This document shows, piece after piece, positions 47,358 through 55,284 of a stretch of 64,000 bases of DNA. The notes under the pieces are model-generated. The model saw only the letters and a list, made by a program, of their open reading frames with translations, was not told the DNA's origin and made no database searches. Numbering within the stretch: the stretch's first letter is position 1; every line of letters begins with the position of its first letter. The position numbers and the translations under genes were made by a program. This DNA is from Candidatus Krumholzibacteriota bacterium (GTDB lineage Bacteria > Krumholzibacteriota > Krumholzibacteriia > Krumholzibacteriales > Krumholzibacteriaceae), in the NCBI GenBank assembly GCA_016932415.1, contig JAFGCX010000020.1, forward strand, positions 124,001 to 188,000, read 5' to 3'.

Positions 47358-48674
47358 CTACTTCAGGTAATCTTTCAGGACATCCCTTAGGTTCGGATGG
47401 CCGATCTCGCAGAGATCATACTTCACCCGGGCGCATGGCTGGGAGATCTTGACTACCCTGCTGAGATCGATCGGTGTCCCGATGATGACCGTGTCACATT
47501 CGACTTTGGCTATCGTCGCCTCCAGGTCCCTGATCTGCTCATCTCCATATCCCATCGCCGGCAGAAGTGTGCCGACATCGGGATATCTCGAGAATGTCCT
47601 GGCGATCTTGCCGGTCGCCCAGGGTCTTGGATCGACGAGTTCGCTGGCACCGAACTTCAGGGCGGCCATTATGCCGGCTCCGTACTTCATGCCGCCGTGC
47701 GTGAGAGTCGGCCCGTCCTCGACGCAAAGGACTTTCTTGCCCCTGATAAGTTCAGGCTTGTCAACGCTTAAAGGTGAAGCGGCATCGACGACGATCGCGC
47801 CTGGATTAAACTGGTCGATATTTTCCCTGACCTCCTCTATCCCCTCTAGATCGGCCGTATCGATCTTATTGATCACTATGACATCAGCCATGAGAAGATT
47901 GGCAAAACCTGGATAGTAGTCGAGTTCATGCGAAGGCCTGTGGGGATCGACTACCACGATGCTCAGGTCCGGTCTGTAGAAAGGCATATCATTGTTTCCG
48001 CCGTCCCAGAGGATCACATCGGCTTCCTTCTCCGCTTCCCTGAGGATAGCTTCATAGTCGACGCCGGCGTATATGATGATGCCATTGACGATATGAGGTT
48101 CGTATTCTTCCATCTCCTCGATTGTGCACTTGTGTTTTTTAAGGTCATCCAGACTTGCGAATCTCTGCACCTTCTGTTCTACAAGATTCCCGTAAGGCAT
48201 CGGGTGCCTGATCGCCGCGACCTTTTTGCCCGCTTCGAGAAGAAGTTTCGCCACTGTCCTGGTCGTCTGGCTCTTTCCGCATCCGGTACGGGTCGCGCAG
48301 ACCGAGATAAGAGGCTTTGTGCTTTTTATCATCGTGGGATCAGCGCCGGCAATCGTGAAATGAGCTCCGAGGGCATTGACAAGCTGTCCTTTCTGCATCA
48401 CATACTGGCTCGTGACGTCACTGTAAGCGAATAAGACCTCTTCTATCTTTTCGTTTTCTATCAGTTCCACGAGTTTTTCTTCAGGATAGATAGGTATCCC
48501 ATCTGGATAAAGGCTTCCGGCCAGTTCGGCGGGATATTTACGGTCATCGATATCGGGGATCTGCGTCGCGGTAAAGGCGACTACCTCGACCGTTTCATCA
48601 TCCCGGTAAAGGGTGTTAAAGTTGTGAAAATCCCTTCCTGCCGCGCCCATGATAAGCATTCTTCTTCTACTCAT
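47358..48674 (-). CDS. Cyclic 2,3-diphosphoglycerate synthetase-like GTPase
   Basis: About 438 residues. N-terminal Rossmann-like part (RRMLIMGAAGRDFHNFNTLY, VVAFTATQIPDIDDRKYP), then a P-loop segment ISVCATRTGCGKSQTTRTVA, VILWDGGNNDMPFYRPDL, LMADVIVINKIDTAD (NKxD guanine motif) and CVEDGPTLTHGGMKYGAGI. This matches proteins annotated as cyclic 2,3-diphosphoglycerate synthetase, but most bacterial members are untested. ATG at 48674 has GGAGGT about 10 bases upstream. Between rfaE2 and sucC, with no metabolic link obvious. Confidence 0.82.
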   Translation of the reverse strand: MSRRRMLIMGAAGRDFHNFNTLYRDDETVEVVAFTATQIPDIDDRKYPAELAGSLYPDGIPIYPEEKLVELIENEKIEEVLFAYSDVTSQYVMQKGQLVNALGAHFTIAGADPTMIKSTKPLISVCATRTGCGKSQTTRTVAKLLLEAGKKVAAIRHPMPYGNLVEQKVQRFASLDDLKKHKCTIEEMEEYEPHIVNGIIIYAGVDYEAILREAEKEADVILWDGGNNDMPFYRPDLSIVVVDPHRPSHELDYYPGFANLLMADVIVINKIDTADLEGIEEVRENIDQFNPGAIVVDAASPLSVDKPELIRGKKVLCVEDGPTLTHGGMKYGAGIMAALKFGASELVDPRPWATGKIARTFSRYPDVGTLLPAMGYGDEQIRDLEATIAKVECDTVIIGTPIDLSRVVKISQPCARVKYDLCEIGHPNLRDVLKDYLK

Positions 48675-48754
48675 ATCTGTCTCTACCTCCATCGATCGTC
48701 ATTGACAAATAAAAAACATCAAACCGGCATAAAACAGAATCTTTCCAGTGTCGT

Positions 48755-49237
48755 CTAAGAACCCTCCCTCATTTTATCTATCAGTCTGCTGGTCGAAAGA
48801 CCTTCCACCATTTTTATCCTTTCAACTTTCCCGCCTCTCTTCTCCATGAAATCGGCTCCCACAATATCCCCGATCGGATATTCATCACCCTTGACCAGGA
48901 TATCGGGACTTAGAGCCTCTATAGTCTCGAGAGGCGTATCTTCATCGAATATTGTGACATAATCGACGGCGCGAAGGCTGAGAAGCATGAAGACCCTGTC
49001 TTTTTCCTCAACGACTGGCCGGTCCTTTCCTTTGCCGAGACGCCTGATCGACCTGTCGCTGTTCACGCCGACTACAAGGATGTCACCCATCTCCCGGGCT
49101 TTTTCGAGCAAGGTCACGTGCCCCCGGTGGAGAATATCAAAACAGCCATTGGTAAAGACTATCCGGCGCGCCGAGTTTTCTTTTCTGAACCGCGCGAGCC
49201 TGCCGCGTACGATGACTCTCTCCTGTTCACTGATCAT
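48755..49237 (-). CDS. rfaE2: D-glycero-beta-D-manno-heptose 1-phosphate adenylyltransferase (RfaE2)
   Basis: Makes ADP-heptose for LPS inner core. VFTNGCFDILHRGHVTLLEKA holds the HxGH nucleotidyltransferase motif; VGVNSDRSIRRLGKGKDRPV and the C-terminal VEGLSTSRLIDKM (S/T-x-x-I motif) follow. 160 residues. In E. coli this is the C-terminal half of HldE; here it is a separate gene four bases after rfaE1. Confidence 0.94.
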   Translation of the reverse strand: MISEQERVIVRGRLARFRKENSARRIVFTNGCFDILHRGHVTLLEKAREMGDILVVGVNSDRSIRRLGKGKDRPVVEEKDRVFMLLSLRAVDYVTIFDEDTPLETIEALSPDILVKGDEYPIGDIVGADFMEKRGGKVERIKMVEGLSTSRLIDKMREGS

Positions 49238-49241
49238 ACCG

Positions 49242-50219
49242 TTATACGGGAAAGGATCCCGCCAGTTCCTTTCTGCTGACTGTCGCCGTACCCAGCTCTC
49301 TTACAACGATACCGGCGGCGGCGTTTGCCATTTCAATCGCGTCATATACGTGCGCCTTCGCCGCTAGCCCTGCAGCGAGTACGCTGATCACCGTATCACC
49401 GGCTCCCGTGACATCATATACCTCACTCGCCATCGTCGGGAAATGTCTCGGATCCTTCCCTCTTTCGTAAAGGGTCATCCCCTGCTCTCCCCTTGTAATC
49501 AGAACGACCGTCGCTCCAAGGTCCTCGAGGAGTGATCTTCCCACCATATCGAGTTCTTCATCAGTCTGGATCCTTATATTGTAAAAACCTCCGGCTTCCA
49601 TCAGGTTCGGTGTAAGCCCCCAGGCTTTCCTGTAAAGTTCAAAATGCCCTTCCTTCGGATCGATAAGAAGAGGTATATCCTCTTCTTCACATATCCCCCT
49701 GACAGTATCCATCACATCCATCGATACCACGCCTTTTCCGTAGTCCGATACGATCACCGCTCCCGATGAGCTTACCGCCTTTCGCACCGCGGAACGTATC
49801 TTCCCGACGACCCTCGCCGACAGCGGCTCGCCTGATTCGAAATCGGCCCTGACGACCTGCTGATGATGAGCTACTATCCTGATTTTTTCGGTAGTGACTC
49901 TTCCGGGATCGGAGACTACAAATTCTGTCGATATTCCCTGCGTGGCGAGAAGCCTTCTGATCTCGCCGGCCTGGGGATCCCTTCCCAGGATGGCGACGAG
50001 CCTCGGAGTGCATCCCAGAGAAACAAGGTTCCACGCCACGTTTGCCGCTCCTCCCGGGCGTACGTCGGTCTTTTCGACGTTTACCACGGGTACTGGTGCT
50101 TCCGGACTAATCCGGTCGACCATCCCCCAGAAATATCTGTCGAGCATTATATCGCCGATCACAGCTACCGAGGATTTTTCAATTGAGGAACAGATCTGAT
50201 TGACTCTTCGACGATTCAT
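49242..50219 (-). CDS. rfaE1: Heptose 7-phosphate kinase (RfaE1)
   Basis: PfkB-family sugar kinase of LPS heptose synthesis. SSVAVIGDIMLDRYFWGMVDRISPEAPVPVVNV and RPGGAANVAWNLVSLG near the N-terminus match HldE-N; the catalytic PfkB signature DVTGAGDTVISVLAAGLA is near the C-terminus. The start is set at ATG 50219 (325 residues), since the upstream 42 in-frame residues have no counterpart in the family. Confidence 0.94.
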   Translation of the reverse strand: MNRRRVNQICSSIEKSSVAVIGDIMLDRYFWGMVDRISPEAPVPVVNVEKTDVRPGGAANVAWNLVSLGCTPRLVAILGRDPQAGEIRRLLATQGISTEFVVSDPGRVTTEKIRIVAHHQQVVRADFESGEPLSARVVGKIRSAVRKAVSSSGAVIVSDYGKGVVSMDVMDTVRGICEEEDIPLLIDPKEGHFELYRKAWGLTPNLMEAGGFYNIRIQTDEELDMVGRSLLEDLGATVVLITRGEQGMTLYERGKDPRHFPTMASEVYDVTGAGDTVISVLAAGLAAKAHVYDAIEMANAAAGIVVRELGTATVSRKELAGSFPV

Positions 50220-50357
50220 TTGAATTACCGCCAACTGATCCCGGATATCCGGGTGGATGACCGACACCTCTACAACTTCAACGGGATAGACCCGGATTTT
50301 TTTCATCGCGTGTGAATTGATTACAGCCTGACAATGACTATACAACGCACTTTCGGG

Positions 50358-50386
50358 AATATACCCCGAAGATTTCTATTATTCAA
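50358..50386 (-). promoter_or_regulatory. Candidate promoter for rfaE1-rfaE2 and downstream genes
   Basis: Minus strand: TTGAAT (50386-50381), 17-base spacer, TATATT (50363-50358). The leader to the rfaE1 ATG is about 130 bases and includes the 14-base perfect palindrome CCCGGATATCCGGG. Spacing is ideal; matches are 4/6 and 5/6. Confidence 0.5.
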
Positions 50387-50415
50387 GAAGATATATCTGA
50401 ATTCCCCCCGTATCT

Positions 50416-51078
50416 TTAATCATCACCGCATTGAAATGTATTCGTCATCTTCCAGGGGAGGGGATCCCACTCTCCTGAACCTGACCGTATCACAGAATTG
50501 ATTATATAGTAATATTTTCCGCATTCGAACCCGATGGCGCGAAAAGGCGGACTTTCTCCGCCAGGCGAGGCCCAGGTCCCGTCGACGACGATCGCCTGCC
50601 GGCCTTTGAAGACGATTTTCTTATAACTTTCGATCTCTGTCTCTATCCCGAACGCCCCGGCGGAGGTCTCCCCGACAAGAACCACGAACTCCCGCACTGC
50701 GACCTTGCCACCGGTCGACATCCTGTAGAGAAGGACTGAACTCGTCTCCTTTCCCTTGATTTCCAGGGCAAGGTCATCCCTCTCCCGGGTAAACTCCTTT
50801 CCCCTGTGCAGCACGTCGAATCCGCGCGGGGTCCTGATAGAAAAACCGTCGAAGATCACCTTTTCCGGAAGAAGCTCAAGGGTCACCGAATCTATCAGTC
50901 CGCTCCTTAGATCCTCGATATTCATCGTTTCTTTGCTCTTTTCGCATCCTGGCGCGAAGATAGCGGACGAAAGAATGATAGAGAAGGCGAGAAGGACGAG
51001 CCTGGCATCCTGAGTTCTTAAGGCTTTCCCACCATCAGTATTCGTTATATCGGATAATCGTTGAAAGAAGGATTTCAC
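50416..51078 (-). CDS. Putative lipoprotein, unknown function
   Basis: About 220 residues from GTG 51078, which overlaps the symporter stop (GTGA) with GGGAG upstream. After a long N-region comes a hydrophobic segment and lipobox FAPGC (Cys45). The mature part looks beta-rich: DSVTLELLPEKVIFDGFSI, VAVREFVVLVGETSAGAFGI, QAIVVDGTWASPGGE and ECGKYYYIINSVIRSGSGEW. No family identified with certainty. Coupling to the symporter suggests a related envelope role. Confidence 0.65.
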   Translation of the reverse strand: MKSFFQRLSDITNTDGGKALRTQDARLVLLAFSIILSSAIFAPGCEKSKETMNIEDLRSGLIDSVTLELLPEKVIFDGFSIRTPRGFDVLHRGKEFTRERDDLALEIKGKETSSVLLYRMSTGGKVAVREFVVLVGETSAGAFGIETEIESYKKIVFKGRQAIVVDGTWASPGGESPPFRAIGFECGKYYYIINSVIRSGSGEWDPLPWKMTNTFQCGDD

Positions 51079-52571
51079 TGCGTCTTCTCCCTCGCGGCGC
51101 CGGCGCCCGCGTTCTGCTGCTTTCCCGCGGGTAAGGAAAGGGTAGTAACTACCGCCGTAAGACTGGCGACGGCAAAGGTCATCACGCGGGCGGTAATGAC
51201 CTTGTCCATTCCCGAAGCGATCCATATGATCGTAAATACCATACCTGTCACGATCGTCACGAGAGCCGCCCTGCCGTGGAACCTTTTCCAGAAAAGAGAG
51301 AGGAGTATCACGACCGAAAAATTACTCCCTATCCCCGCCCAGACATATCCTACCAGCCTGTGTATCAGCGCGCGTGGAAACGACCATGCCACACCGAGGG
51401 CTACCACAGCGATCATCGCGGTCACGAATCTCGAGACTAAAAGATCGTTTCTTTTTGCCTTTTCGGCTTTTCTCCGGTTGAGCGGTTTTATGATATTCTC
51501 ATGCAACTCCGTCGCCGAAAGGATCAACAGGGAATCAGCGGTCGAAATCATCGCCGCTATCGCTCCGGTGATCAGTACTGCGGCGATCGCCGGATGGAAT
51601 ATCCTGAGCATCACCGCCGGCATGACATATTCCGGATCATCGAGTCCGCCCGGCCCGAAAAGTGCCAGTCCTATCCAGCCGATAGAGAGAGCTCCCATGT
51701 ACGCGAGGATCGTCCAGGCGATCCCGATGTTTCTTGCCATCTTCCCATTTTTGGCGTCCCTGATCGCCATAAACCGCATCGAGAGTTGGGGCTGGCCGCC
51801 GAGATAACCGAAAAACCATGAAAAGCCGCCGGTAATGATGACTCCCGCGGCGAAACCACCTGTAGCCCCGGTGAACGAACTGTACGAATCTCCAGCCTTC
51901 GATAGTGCCTGCGGTATCGTTGAAGCGAAGATCCCGGGAGCGTTTGCTATCGTGATGATCCCGACGACAGGACCTGCGATAAGAGCGGTTATCATCACGA
52001 TCGCCTGCACGGCGTCCGTGTAGACGACGCTCCTGAACCCTCCATATACCGTGTAGGGAATGATTATCAGGGCTGTAAGGATCATCCCTGATCGCGGATC
52101 GATCCCGAACATCGCGTGGAGAGTCTTTCCTCCTCCAAGAAATTGCGCGCCGATATAAAAGAAAAAGAAGAATACGATAGTCAGGCTCCCGACAGTCCGG
52201 ATAGACTTTCCAAAATCGTTGTGCTTAAGGGAGATGTACTCTATGAATGAATTGACCCTGTATTTCTCGGCCTCGCTCCTCAGGCGCCACGCGATAGCGA
52301 CCCAGGCTGTGAGTATTCCCGCTACGCATCCTATGGCTGTCCAGACCTCCATCAATCCGGTCGCGTATGCCGCTCCGGGAAGTCCTAGAAGAGCCCAGGA
52401 CGATTCACCCGTCGCCCTTTCGGAAAGAGCCGCTATCCAGCCTGGAAGATCACGTCCGGCAATCATGAAATCTGAATCTGATTTTACCTTACGGCCTTGA
52501 TAAATACCCCATGCCACAAGGAAGAAAAGATACCCTGCCATCACCGCGAGTATCTGGGAATTCTCTCTCAA
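51075..52571 (-). CDS. Sodium:solute symporter (SSS/PutP family)
   Basis: 498 residues with about 13 TM helices. WGIYQGRKVKSDSDFMIAGRDLPGW is the usual SSS start (unwound TM1 follows with SERATGESSWALLGLPGAAY, as in PutP). GGFRSVVYTDAVQAIVM and AAMISTADSLLILSATELHENI are conserved SSS segments that include Na-site residues. Closest in feel to proline symporters; the substrate is not certain. The start is TTG with AAGGAG 6-7 bases upstream. Confidence 0.9.
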   Translation of the reverse strand: MRENSQILAVMAGYLFFLVAWGIYQGRKVKSDSDFMIAGRDLPGWIAALSERATGESSWALLGLPGAAYATGLMEVWTAIGCVAGILTAWVAIAWRLRSEAEKYRVNSFIEYISLKHNDFGKSIRTVGSLTIVFFFFFYIGAQFLGGGKTLHAMFGIDPRSGMILTALIIIPYTVYGGFRSVVYTDAVQAIVMITALIAGPVVGIITIANAPGIFASTIPQALSKAGDSYSSFTGATGGFAAGVIITGGFSWFFGYLGGQPQLSMRFMAIRDAKNGKMARNIGIAWTILAYMGALSIGWIGLALFGPGGLDDPEYVMPAVMLRIFHPAIAAVLITGAIAAMISTADSLLILSATELHENIIKPLNRRKAEKAKRNDLLVSRFVTAMIAVVALGVAWSFPRALIHRLVGYVWAGIGSNFSVVILLSLFWKRFHGRAALVTIVTGMVFTIIWIASGMDKVITARVMTFAVASLTAVVTTLSLPAGKQQNAGAGAAREKTQ

Positions 52572-52593
52572 GTATGACTCCTTCCGACAATAT

Positions 52594-52628
52594 CGCGATC
52601 CCCAACGGTCAGACCGTCCCCGATCGCG
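52594..52628 (-). other. Hairpin in the leader of the SSS symporter gene
   Basis: CGCGATC-N4-ACGGT-CTG-ACCGT-N4-GATCGCG (minus-strand sense): two nested perfect stems (7 and 5 bp), about 23 bases upstream of the TTG start. It lies between the candidate promoter and the Shine-Dalgarno. Could affect translation or mRNA stability; no known riboswitch recognised. Confidence 0.5.
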
Positions 52629-52660
52629 GACGCGGCCTCACGGCGGACCGGAGGTATGAC

Positions 52661-52688
52661 TTTATGCCAGACTGGCGTCGACCGGCAA
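52661..52688 (-). promoter_or_regulatory. Candidate promoter for the SSS symporter
   Basis: Minus strand TTGCCG (52688-52683), 16-base spacer, CATAAA (52666-52661); each matches 4/6. Places the 52594-52628 hairpin in the mRNA leader. Weak on its own. Confidence 0.3.
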
Positions 52689-52744
52689 GTAATAAAAAGT
52701 TATCAGGAACAACTTGCCTGCCACCGCCTCTTGATCGAGCGTTG

Positions 52745-52773
52745 TTGACTGATGGTCGATTATCTGTTAATCA
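52745..52773 (+). promoter_or_regulatory. Candidate promoter for the DUF3467 gene
   Basis: TTGACT (52745-52750), 17 bases, TAATCA (52768-52773), with TG two bases before the -10 (extended -10). The ATG follows at 52815 with AAAGGAAA upstream. Confidence 0.4.
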
Positions 52774-52814
52774 TATCATTGACAGTTACCACAGTTACGG
52801 CGAAAGGAAATACA

Positions 52815-53144
52815 ATGGAAAAAAAACCGCAGCAGCAACAGATCCAGCTTGAACTCGATCCGAAAACAGCTGAAGGGATCTATTCGAACTTTGTCCTTAC
52901 CGGATCGACCCCATCCGAATTCATCCTTGATTTCGCAAGGATGCTTCCAGGCCTCCAGAAAGCCAAGGTCCTTTCAAGGATCATAATGACGCCTCAATCA
53001 GCCAAATCCCTTCTTTCGGTGCTGACAAGGACGGTTGAGCAGTACGAGAAGAATTTCGGCGAGATCAAGATGAAGGGAATAAAGGGAGCCCCGACGATAG
53101 GTTTTCAGTCAACGGTCATAGACGAAACGGACAAAAAAAACTGA
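52815..53144 (+). CDS. DUF3467 family protein
   Basis: 109 residues, no signal or TM. LELDPKTAEGIYSNFVLTGSTPSEF and ILDFARMLPG, then AKVLSRIIMTPQSAKSLLSVL, match the conserved DUF3467 pattern found in many bacterial phyla; function unknown. ATG at 52815 (Shine-Dalgarno GAAAGGAAA) is preferred over an upstream in-frame start at 52752. Convergent with lpxL, with three bases between stops. Confidence 0.85.
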   Translation: MEKKPQQQQIQLELDPKTAEGIYSNFVLTGSTPSEFILDFARMLPGLQKAKVLSRIIMTPQSAKSLLSVLTRTVEQYEKNFGEIKMKGIKGAPTIGFQSTVIDETDKKN

Positions 53145-53147
53145 ATC

Positions 53148-54095
53148 TCAGGACGGATCTTTCCCTGGATCGGGACTGGTCTTCCATCTTTTATGAGCCC
53201 AGAAATAGTGGTCGGGATATTTTCTTACGCAATCCTCAAGCGCTTTGACGTGCGCCGCGGTCAGCCTCAGGATCTCTTTATCGACCGGGGCGCTTCTGTC
53301 TACTTCGATCGGCGGCATAAAGACAGTCTCGTGGGTCTCATCAGCCTTTCTTACTATATAACAGAATATGATCGGGCAACCTGTCCTGCAGGCAAACTGG
53401 GCAGCGCCGGGATATGTCGAAGCGGGAATACCGAAAAAATCGACGAATATGCCATGTTTCCTGGCATCCTGGTCGGAAAGGAGGGCGACAAGCCTCTTCT
53501 TTTTCAGAGACCTGAATATGCCGCGTGCCGCGACGCCCCTGGAGATAATACCTATTCCCGCACCGCGTCGAAGATCGTTCATAAGGGCGTCGACCATCCT
53601 GTTCCCCTGCCGTCCGACGAGAAAATCGACTTCGAATCCATGCGCGACAGCGGCAGCTCCAAGAAATTCCCACGAGCCGAAATGACCGGTTACGACGACG
53701 ACACCCGCTCCTTTGTCCAGCGCGTCATCGACATATTGGCGTCCGGTCAACCTGACCAGTTCTATCAGCCTCTTTTTTCGCTGCTTCTTCAGAGACGCGA
53801 ACTCTATCATCGATTTCGCGAAATTGATATATGACCGTCTCGCTATCTTTCTTCGTTCTTTCGGCGTATATCGATCTCCGAAAGCTCTGCGAAGATTCTC
53901 GATACTCACATCCCTTCTTATTCTTACTATATCAAATGCTATTATGCCCAGAATCGAGGCAAGCCTGACTGAAAGCCGCAGGGGAAGCAGCGAAGGAAGC
54001 CAGACCATGATCCTTACTCCGATGAGTTCCAGTCTATGCCTTATTCTTTTGATCCGGTCGATCTTGCCCTCCTCCACTTCAATGGACCATGCCAC
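53148..54095 (-). CDS. lpxL: Lipid A biosynthesis lauroyl/myristoyl acyltransferase (LpxL/HtrB family)
   Basis: Adds a secondary acyl chain to lipid A at the inner membrane. The catalytic HX4E is GHFGSWE (about residue 138), followed by the family's VALLSDQDARKHGIFVDFFG and YFWAHKRWKT near the end. One N-terminal TM-like segment (about 28-58). 315 residues. The start is uncertain: the GTG at 54095 has only a weak Shine-Dalgarno. Confidence 0.9.
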   Translation of the reverse strand: MAWSIEVEEGKIDRIKRIRHRLELIGVRIMVWLPSLLPLRLSVRLASILGIIAFDIVRIRRDVSIENLRRAFGDRYTPKERRKIARRSYINFAKSMIEFASLKKQRKKRLIELVRLTGRQYVDDALDKGAGVVVVTGHFGSWEFLGAAAVAHGFEVDFLVGRQGNRMVDALMNDLRRGAGIGIISRGVAARGIFRSLKKKRLVALLSDQDARKHGIFVDFFGIPASTYPGAAQFACRTGCPIIFCYIVRKADETHETVFMPPIEVDRSAPVDKEILRLTAAHVKALEDCVRKYPDHYFWAHKRWKTSPDPGKDPS

Positions 54096-54123
54096 TCATC
54101 CGGTGACCACGTCCCGTGTGAGC

Positions 54124-55257
54124 TTATAAAAACAATCGCGCGAGAAGAGAGAACCTGATATCTATAGCGTCCTCCGGACAGAGTTCGTGGCAGCACATGC
54201 ACTGTATGCATCCCTTCTGATCAATAACGAAACTCTCTCTCTCTTTTCTTATCGTCTGGACGGGACAACTTTTCGCGCATTGCCCGCATAGGATGCATCT
54301 TCCGGTCGCTATCTCGAGCTTGAGCCACACGAGCGGAGCGACCATTCTCGCCAGAGGCCGTGGTATCATCCTCAGTTTTCTGTTTGAGGGAAGGATGAAA
54401 TTGTCAGGCCTGGTGACCTCCCTGGCTCCTATCACGCCGATATTCTCAAAACGGCCGTTCCCCACTCCTCTCTCATCAGCTATCCTCGTGGTATCGATCT
54501 GTCCTTCCCTGAAACCGACAATGTCGGCTATCACCGCGTCAACGGCTACGGCATCGCCCCCCGCCGCGAGGAGATCGAGTTTTTTCGCTCTCCCCGAACT
54601 GGGCCCGTTCCCTTCCATCGACAGTATTCCATCTATTATAGTAAGTGAGGGAGAAATCAGCCTGTACAACTCAACGAGCATTTCGGCAAATTCTCCAGGC
54701 TTCGGAAAAAGCTTGTGCAGTTCAGATTTTCTGAAACCCGGTATCACGCCGAAGAGGTTCTTTACGCCTCCCGTCAGCAGCGTAAGGGTATGTGTCTTCA
54801 ATTTCGCGATGTTTATTACAAGGTCGGCCTCCAGGACGGCTTTCGAGATATAGAACCTGTAGTTCCCTCTGACGATCTCCTCCAGTCCCGAAGTCTCGAA
54901 ATTGACCAGGTCGATACCTGATTCCAGAGCCATATTTGTCATCCCGGTATTGTCCCAGACTCTCTTTACGCCTCTGATCGCCCCTCCTGGACTGTCCCCG
55001 ATAAAGACTTCTCCCCCTGCTTCCCTTACCATTGCCGTGACGACCCGGACAACGTCCGGATGAGTAGTGATAGCCCTTTCAGGAGATTTTGCCGAAAGCA
55101 GGTTAGGTTTGACAAGAACCCTCTGGCCCGGCTGGACAAAAGAAGCGATACCTCCGAGCGGTTCGAGAAGCTTCTCCATAGCGGACCTCAACTTCTCCGG
55201 TTCATAGGAACCGCATCTGACCAGGGATACTATGCTCTTTTCAGTTTTTCGATCCAT
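54124..55257 (-). CDS. DUF362 domain protein with two 4Fe-4S ferredoxin motifs
   Basis: 377 residues. The DUF362 domain (about 25-290) contains RVLVKPNLLSAKSPERAITTHP, IGDSPGGAIRGVKRVWDNTGM and INIAKLKTHTLTLLTGGVKNLFG, all conserved. A bacterial-type 2[4Fe-4S] ferredoxin domain at the C-terminus has CILCGQCAKSCP and CIQCMCCHELCP. The family is often annotated as an iron-sulfur protein of unknown reaction. Located between dprA and lpxL. Confidence 0.88.
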   Translation of the reverse strand: MDRKTEKSIVSLVRCGSYEPEKLRSAMEKLLEPLGGIASFVQPGQRVLVKPNLLSAKSPERAITTHPDVVRVVTAMVREAGGEVFIGDSPGGAIRGVKRVWDNTGMTNMALESGIDLVNFETSGLEEIVRGNYRFYISKAVLEADLVINIAKLKTHTLTLLTGGVKNLFGVIPGFRKSELHKLFPKPGEFAEMLVELYRLISPSLTIIDGILSMEGNGPSSGRAKKLDLLAAGGDAVAVDAVIADIVGFREGQIDTTRIADERGVGNGRFENIGVIGAREVTRPDNFILPSNRKLRMIPRPLARMVAPLVWLKLEIATGRCILCGQCAKSCPVQTIRKERESFVIDQKGCIQCMCCHELCPEDAIDIRFSLLARLFL

Positions 55258-55284
55258 AGCGGTTTTTTCAGATATTTCTAATCA

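Noticed and set aside
50219-50345. N-terminal extension of rfaE1 up to 50345
   Set aside because: The extra 42 residues have no counterpart in heptose kinases and the region contains the likely promoter and a palindrome.
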